From contig CM053026.1 of NCBI GenBank assembly GCA_028564925.1, forward strand, positions 644,575,854 to 644,639,853: DNA of 64,000 nucleotides, written 5' to 3'. Position 1 is the stretch's first letter; every line of letters begins with the position of its first letter. The notes under the pieces are model-generated. The model did no database searches, had not been told where the DNA came from, and saw only the letters and a program-made list of their open reading frames with translations. Below, piece after piece: positions 22,122-32,256 of the stretch. The stretch comes from Lithobates sylvaticus. Its lineage: Eukaryota; Chordata; Amphibia; Anura; Ranidae. Both the position numbers and the translations under genes were made by a program.

Positions 22122-23984
22122 CCACTTGCCCTCCAAAAGGTTTTACCCCCCTTCATGACAAGGCCATTTTTTTCTATTCAGCAATGCGCTATTTTAACTG
22201 GCAATTGCATTGTCTTGTAACACTGCGCAAATGAAATTTATGTAATTTTTTCACACAAATATAGCTTTCTTTTGGTGGTATTTGATCATCACTGGGTTTT
22301 AAAAAATGTTATTATATAAACTGAGTTAAGTTGAGTTGAGTTGAGAGGAATCTTAATATAGCGCGGTCTTACCCCGAAGGGTCCCTCCAGCTGATGCTGG
22401 CTGGAGGGTACACTAACTGACTAGCTAACACTCATATTAATAGTGGCACTAATACAGTGATCAGTGATAATACTATAAAATGTCACTGTACTAATGACAC
22501 TGGCTGGGAAGGGGTGATCAAGGGGTTGATCAAGGGGTGTGCCTAATAATGTGTATTGTGTGTAATATGTGCTGCTTTTACTAAGCGATCTTGCTGTTTT
22601 TTTCCCTGCTTCGGAAATTCCATGATTTGATATTTGCATGCAGAGTTACATAACGATATGTTTTTAATGAGGGAGGAGTCTGCTTTAGCCACTTCCAGCG
22701 CAAGCCAATTCAGACACTTCTCTCCTAGATATAAAAAGCATAATTTTTTGCTAGAAAAGTACTCAAAATTAAAAATGGCGGCCGTTGCAACATTTTATGT
22801 CACACGGTATTTGCGCAGCAATTTTTCAAATGCAATTTTTTTTTTTTGGGGGGGGGGGGGGGGGGGGAAGCTGTTTTATGAATTAAAAATAAATCACTAA
22901 AGTTAGCCCAATTTTTTTGTAATGTCAAAGATAATGTAACGCCGCGTAAATAAATACCTAATGTGTCATGCTTTAACACACGTGGAATGGTGACAAACTT
23001 GGTACTTAAAAGTCTCCATAACTTACGCGCGATATTTTTTTACAGGTTACCCACTTAGAGTTACAGAAGAGGAGTTATTGCTCTTGCTCTAACAAACACG
23101 CGGGACGTTGGCGCTTTAAAAAAAAATGATATCCTTTATTTTATTTTTATTTTTACACTTTCCCTTTTACATTTTTTTTTTAATCACTTTTATTCCTATT
23201 ACAAGGAATGTAAATATCCCTTATAATAAAAATAGTGCATAAAAGGCCCTCTTTACAGAGAGACGTGGGGTCTATAAGACTTCACATCTCTCCTCTAGGC
23301 TGGAAAGCCTTAAATAAAAAAATAAAATAAAAAAAAGATCTCAGTCTTTCCAGCTAAAAACACAGCAGTGTTTACATCTGTCGATGCCAGAAGTGATGTC
23401 ATAATGTCAGGGCTGGTGCTAGGATTTTTGACACCCTAGGCAAAGCCTCATTTTGCCCCCCCCCCCCCCCCTTGGCTCCACCCCTGACTTCACCCCTTTT
23501 GCCATGCACATGTATACCCCAACTTTTAAATGAAGCGCCCATCAATGCAGCCCACCAGCGCCCATTAATGCAGCCTCACCAGCGCCCCATCAATGCAGCC
23601 TACCAGCACCCATTCAATGCAGCCTACCAGCGCCCATTAATGCAGCCTCACCAGCGCCCATCAATGCAGCCTACCAGCGCCCATTAATGCAGCCTCAAGC
23701 AGCGCCCATTAATGCAGCCTCACCAGCACCCATCAATGCAGCCTACCAGCGCCCATTAATGCAGCCTCAAGCAGCGCCCATAAAATGCAGCTTCACTAGA
23801 ACCCATCAATGCAGCCTACCAGTGCCCATTAATCAATGTTTGCTTGCTTCCATTCATTCAGGAGTCAGGACACAGACATAGTCCTTCACCGCCACTGTGC
23901 CAATCAAGCAGCTGGACAGCACCTAGGATTATTTTTGCTTTGCAGGAAATCACCATCATATGATGGCCTATGGGTGGGAAGCGG
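22122..23984. mobile_element. TTAA-flanked composite element
   Basis: The ends CCACTTGCCCTCC and GGTGGGAAGCGG are flanked by TTAA (22118-22121, 23985-23988). The left part matches the family copy near 3790-4240. From about 22680 the interior matches the copy at 11427-12581 in reverse orientation ('ctagaaaagtactcaaa', 'attacaaggaatgtaaat'). It may therefore be two members fused or nested. It includes a poly-G tract (about 22849-22867) and a minisatellite. Confidence 0.55.
23534..23832. repeat. Minisatellite, 22-24 bp units
   Basis: Roughly a dozen imperfect units of AGCGCCCATTAATGCAGCCT plus a few bases, alternating CATCAATG and CATTAATG versions. The repetitive open frames over it are not genes. 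Confidence 0.9.
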
Positions 23985-24245
23985 TTAAGCTGCTTAGGTA
24001 TAGTACCAAGTTACCAAGTGGCCATACTGTCTGCATACACTGGGTTCAAGGAGGTATGGTATTGCCTATATAGGCATTTGAAACAGAACAGTATGAAGCC
24101 TTTACACTCTGCTGCCTCAGTAGCACATGTTCTTGTTTGCACTCTGAGTGAGCGCATGCTACAATACAGGCTTTGAAATCTGCTTGCAAATTACATGTTC
24201 TGAAGCAACTAATGATCAGATTAAAGCCTCCTAAATTAACATAAT

Positions 24246-24538
24246 GGGGGTTATTTAGGAAAGGCAAATCCTCTTTGCACTACAAGTGCAAAGTGCACTT
24301 GCAATTGCACTGAAAGTGCCCTTGGAAGTGCAGTCGCTGTAAATCTGAGGGGTAGATCTGAAATGAAGGGAAGCTCTGCTGATTATTATCCAATCATGTG
24401 CAAGCTAAAATGCTGTTTTTTTATTTACCTTGCATGCCCCCCTCGGATCTACAGCGACTGCACTTCCAAGTGCACTTTCAGTGCAATTTCAAGTGCACTT
24501 GTTGTGCAAAGTGGATTTGCCTTTAGTAAATAACCCCC
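24246..24538. mobile_element. Palindromic MITE, GGGGGTTATTTA family, copy 1
   Basis: It is a near-complete inverted repeat. GGGGGTTATTTAGGAAAGGC at the left faces GCCTTTAGTAAATAACCCCC at the right, with inner arms rich in 'caagtgcac'. A second copy is at 36174-36502. Its superfamily is not resolved. Confidence 0.8.
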
Positions 24539-25115
24539 AATGTGTCTGTTCTTACTCATTAAAGAAGAAGTAGAGACAATGCTGTTTTGACCCTACTTCT
24601 CGTATGGTACTTCGTTCTGCACCCCGTGACCTGTTTTCAGCTGACAGCAGACCAAAGTCTTTTGTTGGGCTGACGTCATTCAGCTGGTCCAGGCTCTGGA
24701 TTGATTGTGACTTTACAGTCAGGTTCTACCCAGATACCTGGACTGGCAGCTAGCTCAGCCTCTCAGTGAGCTGCTGGGGGATTGAGCCAGTTGCTCCTGC
24801 CACCTCCACAGCCCAGAGCTCCAGTTTTAAATCAGGTCTTCCTACAGTTTGGAAGCTATGCATGCATTGGATTTTCTGTAAATTAAACTTACTTGTATAA
24901 CTACAGTAACTGTTGTTCATAGAATTATCCCTGCTCCTTGAGTTGCTGTGCTGTGATAGACTGTGATTGATTTCTGCCCCATGCAAATACATGATTTTCT
25001 GCACAACTTGTGGCTACACTGCTCACATTTGCAGATAAAAATGTCTCAACAAGGATCTATGCACCCACCAGACATACCCTCAATATGAAGGGGATTTGCA
25101 ACAAGTAGAGATATC
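24539..25115. other. Intron 1 sequence, nothing recognised
   Basis: No element ends or exons were seen. The short open frames lack motifs. Confidence 0.35.
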
Positions 25116-25123
25116 TGCTAGAC

Positions 25124-25310
25124 CAGTGGTTCTTAACCCCAGTCCTCATTACCCCCCACCAGGCCATGTTTTGGGAATTTCCCTTATATAAAATAGATGT
25201 CCAAAATACCAAGCCATTGACTTAGAATTAAAGCACCTGTGCAAGGGAAAAGGAAAGCCTGCAAACATGGCCTGGTGGGGGGTAATGAGGACTGAGGTTA
25301 AGAACCACTG
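25124..25310. mobile_element. hAT MITE with perfect 8-bp TSD
   Basis: The ends CAGTGGTTCTTAACCCCAGT and the right end GAGGTTAAGAACCACTG are inverted and flanked by an exact 8-bp duplication TGCTAGAC (25116-25123, 25311-25318). The 187-bp size and CAGTGG termini are typical of hAT (Charlie-like) MITEs. Confidence 0.9.
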
Positions 25311-25318
25311 TGCTAGAC

Positions 25319-25967
25319 CCTAATTTCACAGTTAAGCCCCCCTTGAAGTGTAACTTTAGTTGAGAAAAAAACAATCCCCTCTGGATTTTATGAAATTTGT
25401 TGCAGATTCCTACCTGTTTCTGCTCTGAAGAAATAGCTGTTTGTCTGAACATGTACTCTGGATACCGATCCTGAGTAGGAGAGTATGTGATCATTATAAT
25501 CACCTAGTCAACTCTCGGTGTTCTGATGAGAAGTTATAGTATATACATTTCTTTAGAAGTAATTAACCCTTAGGGAGTTTCTCACCAAAAATGAAACTTC
25601 TGTTGCAGGGGGTGCCTAAAATTTGACTTGTATCTTAGTATAGACTTCTGAGAACATCAGTGAGCCAATCCCACCTGAAGGAAATTACATTTTTGAAGGC
25701 AATCGGCAACGGCATACATAATGCCACAAGGTTGCCACAGTGAACTGAATTTTACAGAAAATTACAGAACTGCAGATTGAAAAAGTAAGGTAATTTTTAA
25801 TAACATTAAATTACAATATGATTTGTGTTGCAATTGTATATGCTATATTATTTTTTGCTTTTTTTTTTCATGAAAGGGGAGTCACCCTTTATCAAAATTA
25901 TGAAACAAAAAGGCAGACATTCCTGATAATCTATGATCTATGGAATAGTACTATGCAATGCATAACT
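25319..25967. other. Intron 1, repeat-like but unassigned
   Basis: Parts near 25560-25690 resemble, in opposite orientation, the stretch at about 53290-53400 ('agatacaaatcaga'-like and 'gcaggggatgctgg'-like text). It is therefore a dispersed repeat of unknown family. Confidence 0.3.
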
Positions 25968-26096
25968 GGATCAACTGTGGGTATATGATTCTGTATGTAG
26001 AGGTTTTATATGTAATTACAATTACTTACAATTTTTTATCTATTGGATAGACTTATGTCTTTTTTTTTTCAATCTGACTAACTATGTAACTACCTG
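25968..26096 (+). repeat. LINE 3' tail (CR1-like)
   Basis: The sequence GGATCAACTGTGGGTATATG followed by a poly-T stretch and CTGACTAACTATGTAACTAC matches the 3' end of the longer LINE at 31040-32240. Only the tail is present. Confidence 0.6.
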
Positions 26097-26254
26097 ACTG
26101 CTTCCAATGAAACATGTAATGATGCAGAGCAACTAAAGCCTGGTATACACTAGTATAAACTATACTAGTTTTTTTTTTTTTTCGTTCAACCCAGTGGGCT
26201 GAATGAAAAAAAACCCCAGACAGCTCAGGTTGGAGCCGCTGTACTAACTATCTG

Positions 26255-26504
26255 ACCAATAGTACATAAAGGAAACAGGGAAATTAATCCAGGTCATTCC
26301 ATCATGTATAAAAGTCCAAAAATATGGTTCAGGATACAAATAGGCGGTTAAATATTGTTTGAATATAGACACAAAGGCTAACCTTTGTGTCTATATTCAA
26401 ACAATATTTAACCGCTTATTTGTATCCTGAACCATATTTTTGGACTTTTATACATGATGGAATGACCTTAATTAATTTCCCTGTTTCATTTATGTACTAT
26501 TGGT
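26255..26504. repeat. 250-bp near-perfect palindrome
   Basis: Arms 26255-26377 and 26382-26504 are both 123 bases, with about four or five mismatches by eye and a 4-base spacer (CTAA). The symmetry centre reads CACAAAGGCTAACCTTTGTG. It could fold into a long hairpin RNA when intron 1 is transcribed. No target duplication or known terminus was recognised. Confidence 0.9.
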
Positions 26505-26789
26505 TCTATACAGTAGCGGTATTGTATTATCTTGAAAATGTACTATCAATGTGGGTTTTTAGAGATCATGTATATGTTTTATATGTGTATTAAATAAAAT
26601 AATTTTTTTGATTATAAGTTGCGTAAAAAGTCCAAGTCCCACCCCTTTTCATGATATTTTGAACATATTAGGAGGTGGCACTGTATATTTTTACTGTATC
26701 CATAGGACCACTCTGTGGTTTGATACAGTTAATTATTCTATCAATAAACTACACAAGTCACCTGTGCACAATGGATCCTTCTCTACCTT
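26505..26789. other. Unassigned intronic sequence
   Basis: AT-rich; a possible LINE-like 3' region ('attaaataaaataattttt' near 26590) but no family was recognised. Confidence 0.25.
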
Positions 26790-27560
26790 TCAAGTTACTT
26801 ACATCTTATCAAGCAACTCATGTGCCATTGCAGTCACTCAGTTTTAAAGAACCATACCATGAGACCACCAGATGTGAAGCCTTCACCTTGGCAGAACTCA
26901 TCAGCTACTTCCATCATCCATTGTGTCCTCCAACACCTAAGCATCGGGTATTAAATGAATAATGCCACCTTCGGCAATGGGGAAGGAGCACCTGTCATGA
27001 CAAGACTTGGTAGAATTTATACAACAGACCTTGCTAAGTACATGACCCTCAGAGAACTAATTCACATCAGACTACAGAAGTTGGAAATTCACGTTTAGGT
27101 CAGTAACCAAGGACCTTAGCATCGCACATAGTAACAAACTTAAACTGGTAATAAAATGATTAGACCCAGCCATCAGACTATATTAAGAGAATGAATACTG
27201 TTCACATCTATGAACCATATGAACCAGAAAAGGGCCTTAATCTTACAAGATGGTTAGACCCAGCCATCAGACCATATTAAGAGAATAAAAACTGTTCACA
27301 TATATGAAGCAGAAAATGGCCTTAATCTTGCATGGGAGAGATTACAGCAAACTTACAGCAGCGCAGAAGCAATAGAACGTACCTTACTCAAAAAAGTACA
27401 GAACTCTCCTAGATTGTTTAACAGAGACAAACAGAAATTCTAGGAACTAAGTGATCCACTTCTTGAGCTTGAAACCCTGCTAACAGCAAAAGGATTAATA
27501 AAGATGCAGCCTTACCATTACCACTTGAATTCAAGACAATTTTGCATAACTGAGAATCAT
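26790..27560 (+). mobile_element. Fossil gag-like region, probably BEL/Pao LTR retrotransposon
   Basis: Translated pieces resemble the gag (DUF1759-type) region of vertebrate BEL/Pao elements, such as WERLQQTYSSAEAIERTLLK. The copy is a decayed fragment with several breaks and no recognised long terminal repeats. The duplicated block beginning at 27471 starts inside it. The family call rests on remembered motif similarity only. Confidence 0.35.
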
Positions 27561-28388
27561 CAAACACACACTGTAATTCCAACCCTACAACCATAAAAAA
27601 GACTATGGATTTCAAAAGAAAAAAATGTGCACAAGAGCAAGAAAAATTAATTATAGCATAGCTTTGATATATTTTTCAGGAATTAATGTGTGTTATGGAT
27701 TTTCTAGGCATGGCAGCCTGTGTATGATTAATTCAGTACTCACAGCCTGAGCCATGTGTCTTACAACGCTTCATGCTCATTAAACGCCTGGCAAGGCACA
27801 TACCAGGAACAGCAGAAAATAGGAAACACATTTACTTTAAAAGGAACTTATCCTTGAAGTTTCTCTTCATAACTGTACACTGAGTAGCACTTATGTTCAG
27901 GAATAGATAAAACATTTGAAGCATTGCTGATGCCGTATCCTCCTGTGTTGGGGGACATATTTAAAAAATACCTTTACTATATTGCTACTTACTGTAGTAG
28001 ATCATCCAAAATCTATGTTTCACTCTCTCCATGCCTTTCAGATATGAACATATATAAACACACCTGGACCACATTTTTCCAATGTGTGGTACCCTTTGGT
28101 GTCTCACTTACTTTATTTTACCATAGCATATGAAAACACACACAAACCATTTTTTTTGTTTAGGATAGAACCTCTACTGAGTTTCTAATGTTATCTGTGT
28201 CTCCATTGGGAAGATTTCTCTTCACTTCCTGTCCTAATGACACAACTTTAGGCTTTATATACAGTCATCAAAATCATTGTATAGTTACAACAACATACAC
28301 AAAATAATAGAAGACATGTGTATATGTATACACACAATGAAGTTGATGTTGAGAACAAATGATTTTAAAAGCAAAGTGTTAGAACATC
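27471..28388. repeat. Segmental duplication, copy 1
   Basis: This block is repeated in the same orientation at 32257-33838 with only scattered single-base differences by eye (about 99% identical). The encoded chance 69-residue frame at 27924-28133 is identical in both copies. The main differences are a short replacement near 27570 (copy 2 about 16 bases longer) and a 645-bp segment present only in copy 2. Homology stops at AGAACATCATG. Confidence 0.9.
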
Positions 28389-28390
28389 AT

Positions 28391-28570
28391 GGGCATCAGT
28401 GGGTTCAAGAGCATGGGAATAGAGCTGCAGAGAGACAGTTTGGACCCCCCACTGAGAGTATGATCAGACAGTGGAGAAAACAGGAAGAACAACTTGGCTT
28501 GTGTGTGTCAACCAAACTTATTCAGTGTCAGGCAAGAATGTATGCATTTAAGGGCATCAGTGGGTTCAAG
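28391..28570 (+). pseudogene. Rearranged fragment of pogo-like transposase
   Basis: Two pieces of the transposase gene at 34112-35401 lie here: one matching 34182-34269 and one matching 34372-34418, joined with the intervening 102 bases missing. The missing length is 34 codons and has no GT-AG borders. The fragment is bracketed by a 19-bp direct repeat, GGGCATCAGTGGGTTCAAG (28391-28409 and 28552-28570). No terminal repeats of the transposon are present. It directly follows the end of duplicated block 1. Confidence 0.85.
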
Positions 28571-29084
28571 GTATAAGGAGTAACTTCAAGTTTCAACTTT
28601 TTTCTTATGCTTTAAGTTCATCAAAGACTTAAAAGACATGGACAAAAGCCTTGATTATTGATTTTAGCAGTCTCAGCCTTCTCTGCAAGATGAGAAAATG
28701 TCACTACTAGAGACTCTAAAAAGATTGTCTCTGTTAGAAATACAAGAATTACACCAACTGCCAGCAGCAACAGTGATAAAATGTGAAGGGACCCAAACTC
28801 CTACTCTGTCATTCATGATAAACCACATTCTCTCAGGAAATGTCATGCATTCAAGGTTAGATGTTGTGCATCTATAGAGCACTTTTACAAAGACTGTATA
28901 CCTAAATGTAAGAATGTGACAGTGATAGACATGTATCAGCTATACACCAAGGCCCCTTTGAACAAGGCTTTACATCCACTGAAGTTCTTACATCCATGTC
29001 TGATCATGGTGTGGACAGCCACGAACAGGGATTGCCAAGTATAAGATTGAAATATAGTGAATTACTGTATGTAACAAAGGACTT
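28571..29084. other. Unassigned sequence with short open stretches
   Basis: Two forward open stretches look more coding-like than average: about 28670-28875, and about 28880-29042 with text HFYKDCIPKCKNVTVIDMYQ. They are in different frames, and I cannot assign them to a family. They may belong to the decayed retroelement nearby. Confidence 0.25.
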
Positions 29085-29087
29085 TTA

Positions 29088-29511
29088 TGCCCCGTACACA
29101 CGGTCGGATTTTCCGACGGAAAATGTCCTATCGGACAATGTTGTCGGAAATTCCGACCGTGTGTAGGCTCCATCGGACTTTTTCCATCTGATTTTCCGAC
29201 GGACAAAGTTTTATCTCCTGCTCTCAAATTTTCCGACAACAAAGTCCGATCTGACTTTTTCCGATCGTGTGTAGCGAATTCCGAAGGACAAAGTGCCACG
29301 CATGCTCAGATCAAATTACAAGACCAAAGCTATTGGCTACTAGCCTCTACGTAGTTCCGTCGTACGCAACGAACGTCACCACGTTCAGAATGATCGGATT
29401 TTCCGACAACTTTGTCCGACCGTGTGTATGCAACACCAGTGTCGGACAAAATCCTTCGGAAAAAATCTGACGTATTTTGTGGTCGGAATTTCCGACCGTG
29501 TGTACGGGGCA
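29088..29511. mobile_element. PIF/Harbinger-type MITE, copy C
   Basis: The ends TGCCCCGTACACACGGTCGG and CCGACCGTGTGTACGGGGCA are nearly perfect inverted repeats flanked by TTA (29085-29087, 29512-29514). At 424 bp it is one of the best preserved copies. Confidence 0.88.
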
Positions 29512-29514
29512 TTA

Positions 29515-30510
29515 GAGTAAACCTGTGCTAAAATAAGTTTGATGAAAGTGTTTCCTCAGACGCGACTGGAGAAAACTATCAGGATATATGTTGTTTGTCT
29601 GATTTACATTTTTGCAGGTCTGGCATCCCTAGATTGCTTATGCATATCCAGAATGTAATGTACATACAGTTCAGTCGCATAGGTTATATCATTTTTTTGA
29701 TTATTTTTTTCTGATTGAATTACTATATTTTTATGTATATTTTTTTCCGTTATAACATACTTTGAATTCTGTATGTGTTTGTTATTTGTTACTTTAAATA
29801 TAAATTTAATAAAATATACTGTTAACAGAAGAGATTTCTTGTTTTGCACCTATTGAGTGCAATTAAATACCTAAATATAGAGACAAGATCCTTACAGAAG
29901 ACGCAAGTCATGTATTCTTTGTTTATTTGGCTGCCCACATCCAACCACACAACAATGGCAAAATAATTCTTCTACTGCTTCTGAAGAGCACACAAAATCC
30001 ATGAACAGTTCAGAGTTTGTAACAATGGTGCCCTATGCCTAAAGCACCAACCTTGGCTGGATCATGATTGGCATTATGATTGACGTTATCAGCTCTTGTT
30101 TCAGTAATGTGTGTGAACACTTGTACAACTATTGTTGTGATAATTCAAGACACCCCCTTTATCCTTCAAAACTCATTCTACAGGAACTTGAAAGAGATAC
30201 CAAATCTGACAACAAGATGATTAAGTCTACATCAAAGAGTCACTGCAGCAGAGACAGCAGAATCAGTGAGATATCATCTCAAACTGCTAGTGACGAGCAA
30301 GACTGAAATTTCAATAGGTGACCAGGAATCTACAACCAGGAATCTACAAATACCAAGATTCCGCACAACAATGCTAATGTTCTTTAGTTCATGAACTGTA
30401 ACTAGTGATTCTAAATAACTATTTCAGGAGATGCTGTAGAGTTGCTTACAGAACCAAACACAACCTCAGGATAGTCCTGTAGATAAAACTACACCTGACA
30501 GTTACAAAAC
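29515..30510. other. Unassigned sequence including an 80-codon open frame
   Basis: The frame at 30064-30306 (+) reads MIGIMIDVISSCFSNVCEHL and ends SEISSQTASDEQD. The polar Ser/Asp/Glu-rich tail looks protein-like, but I recognise no family and see no splice context. The rest is AT-rich DNA without identifiable ends. Confidence 0.25.
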
Positions 30511-30511
30511 A

Positions 30512-30942
30512 GTAAGGCCCCTTTCACACTGGGGTGCTTTTCAGGCGGTACAGCGCTAAAAATAGCGCCTGTACACCGTCTGAAAAAAACGGCCCCATTC
30601 ACTCCAGTGTGAAAGCCGCACTGGATCGGTGCGCTAGCAGGACGGTAAAAAAAGTCCTGCTAGCAGCATCTTTGGAGCGGTATAGGAGCGGTGTATTCAC
30701 CGCTCCTATACCGCTCCTACCCATTGATTTCAATGGGACACCGCGGTAATACCGTGGCAATACCGCCGCAAAGCGCAGCTACGGTGGTGCTTTGCGGGGG
30801 ATTTTAACCCTTTTTCGGTCGCTGGCGGGGGTAAAGCCATCCCGCGAGCGGCCGAATACCGCGGGGCGGTAAATAAAAATTTAAATATAGCGCTGCTTTA
30901 CCGTCACCACGGCTCCCCGCCCCAGTGTGAAAGGGGCCTTAC
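30512..30942. mobile_element. MITE with GGCCCCTTTCACACTGG ends
   Basis: GTAAGGCCCCTTTCACACTG faces CAGTGTGAAAGGGGCCTTAC, a perfect 20-base terminal inverted repeat or longer. The interior is GC-rich with a 'gagcggtgtattcaccgctc' palindrome. It is related to the copy at 21196-21623. A direct target duplication is not clear here. Confidence 0.75.
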
Positions 30943-31039
30943 TTCTCTTTACCAAGAGAATCCCAGCAAGAGCTCCTAAGACTTTGATCCTACATTCCTG
31001 CATGCCTGATTCATCTATTAAGACCCAAGCTTACACAGC

Positions 31040-32240
31040 TGACAAATTCAGAGAGTAGTGGTTAATGATTCATACTCTGAATGGTCTAAGGTTATCAGTG
31101 GTGTACCCCAAGGTTCAGTGTTGGGACCCTTACTTTTTAATATGTTTATAGGGTCTGGGATTAAAAGTACCATTTCAGTTTTTGCAGACACCAAACTATG
31201 CAGTGGAATAACGTCCTTACAGGTTGTCTCCAAGTTACAAGCCAACCTCAATGCACTGTTTAACTGGGCGACTATGTGGCCGATGAGGTTTAATGTAGAT
31301 AAATGTAAAGTTATGCACTTAGGGGCTAAGAATATGCATGCATCATACATACTATGGGAGTACAACTGAGGGGATCCGTAGTGGAGAAGGATCTGGGGGT
31401 TTTGGTAGATCATAAGCTCATGCATAATAGCATGCAATGCCAAGCTGTGGTTTCCAAAGCAAGCAAAATCCTTTCTTGTATTAAGAGAGGTATGGACTCA
31501 AGAGAGAGATATAATTTTGCCCCTGTTCAAATCATTAGTAAGATCTCATCTGGAATATTCAGTTCAGTTTTGGGCACCAGTTCTCAAAAAGGATATCGGG
31601 GAAGTGGAGAAAGTGCAGCGAAGGGCAACCAAAATGATAGGAGGCATGGAGGAGCTCAGCTATGAGGATAGATTAGAAGAACTGAGTGTATTCTCTCTTG
31701 AGAAGAGGAGATTAAGGGGGAGTATAATCAATCAATATGTACAAATATATAATTGGTCCATATAGTGAACTTGGTGTTGAGTTATTCACTTTACGGTCAA
31801 CACATAGAACAAGGGGGCACTCTTTACGCCTAGAGAAAAATAGATTTCATCTCCAAATACAGAAAGATTTCTTCAAAGTAAGAGCTGTGAAAATGTGGAA
31901 TAGACTCCCTCCTCCCTTTAAGAAAGGCCTGGATTCTTTCCTAAATGTACATAATATAACTGGGTAATGACATTTATAGGTAAAGTTGATCAAGGGAAAA
32001 TCTGATTGCCTCTCGTGGGATCAAGAAGGAATTTTTCCCCTGCTGTAGAAAATTGGACCATGCTTTGCTGGGGTTTTTCGCCTTCCTTTGGATCAACTGT
32101 GGGTATAGGATTTTGTATATGGGATTGTATGATATTAGTTTTTATTTATTTATTTGTTTATTTTTATGATTGAACTAGATGGACTTGTGTTCCCTTCCTC
32201 TCAACTTGTTTTCAACCTGACTAACTATGTAACTATGTAG
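31040..32240 (+). mobile_element. 5'-truncated CR1-like LINE
   Basis: The 3' half of a reverse transcriptase is spread over shifted frames: [18 protein letters not shown] (31094 on), KDLGVLVDHKLMHNSMQC, FKSLVRSHLEYSVQFWAPVL and a terminal VKMWNRLPPPF. The catalytic loop reads VFADTKLC where VFADDTKLC is expected, so one Asp is missing. Several frameshifts separate the parts. The 3' untranslated region carries GGATCAACTGTGGGTATAGG and ends in CTAACTATGTAACTATGTAG, a simple tail typical of this LINE group. It is a dead copy. Confidence 0.8.
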
Positions 32241-32256
32241 CTCAAGCATCACACCA

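Noticed and set aside
23472-23881. Proline- and alanine-rich repetitive open frames
   Set aside because: They are translations of the 22-24-bp minisatellite.
27924-28133. 69-codon frame identical to that at 32725-32934
   Set aside because: The identity reflects the young DNA duplication, not protein conservation; no motif is present.
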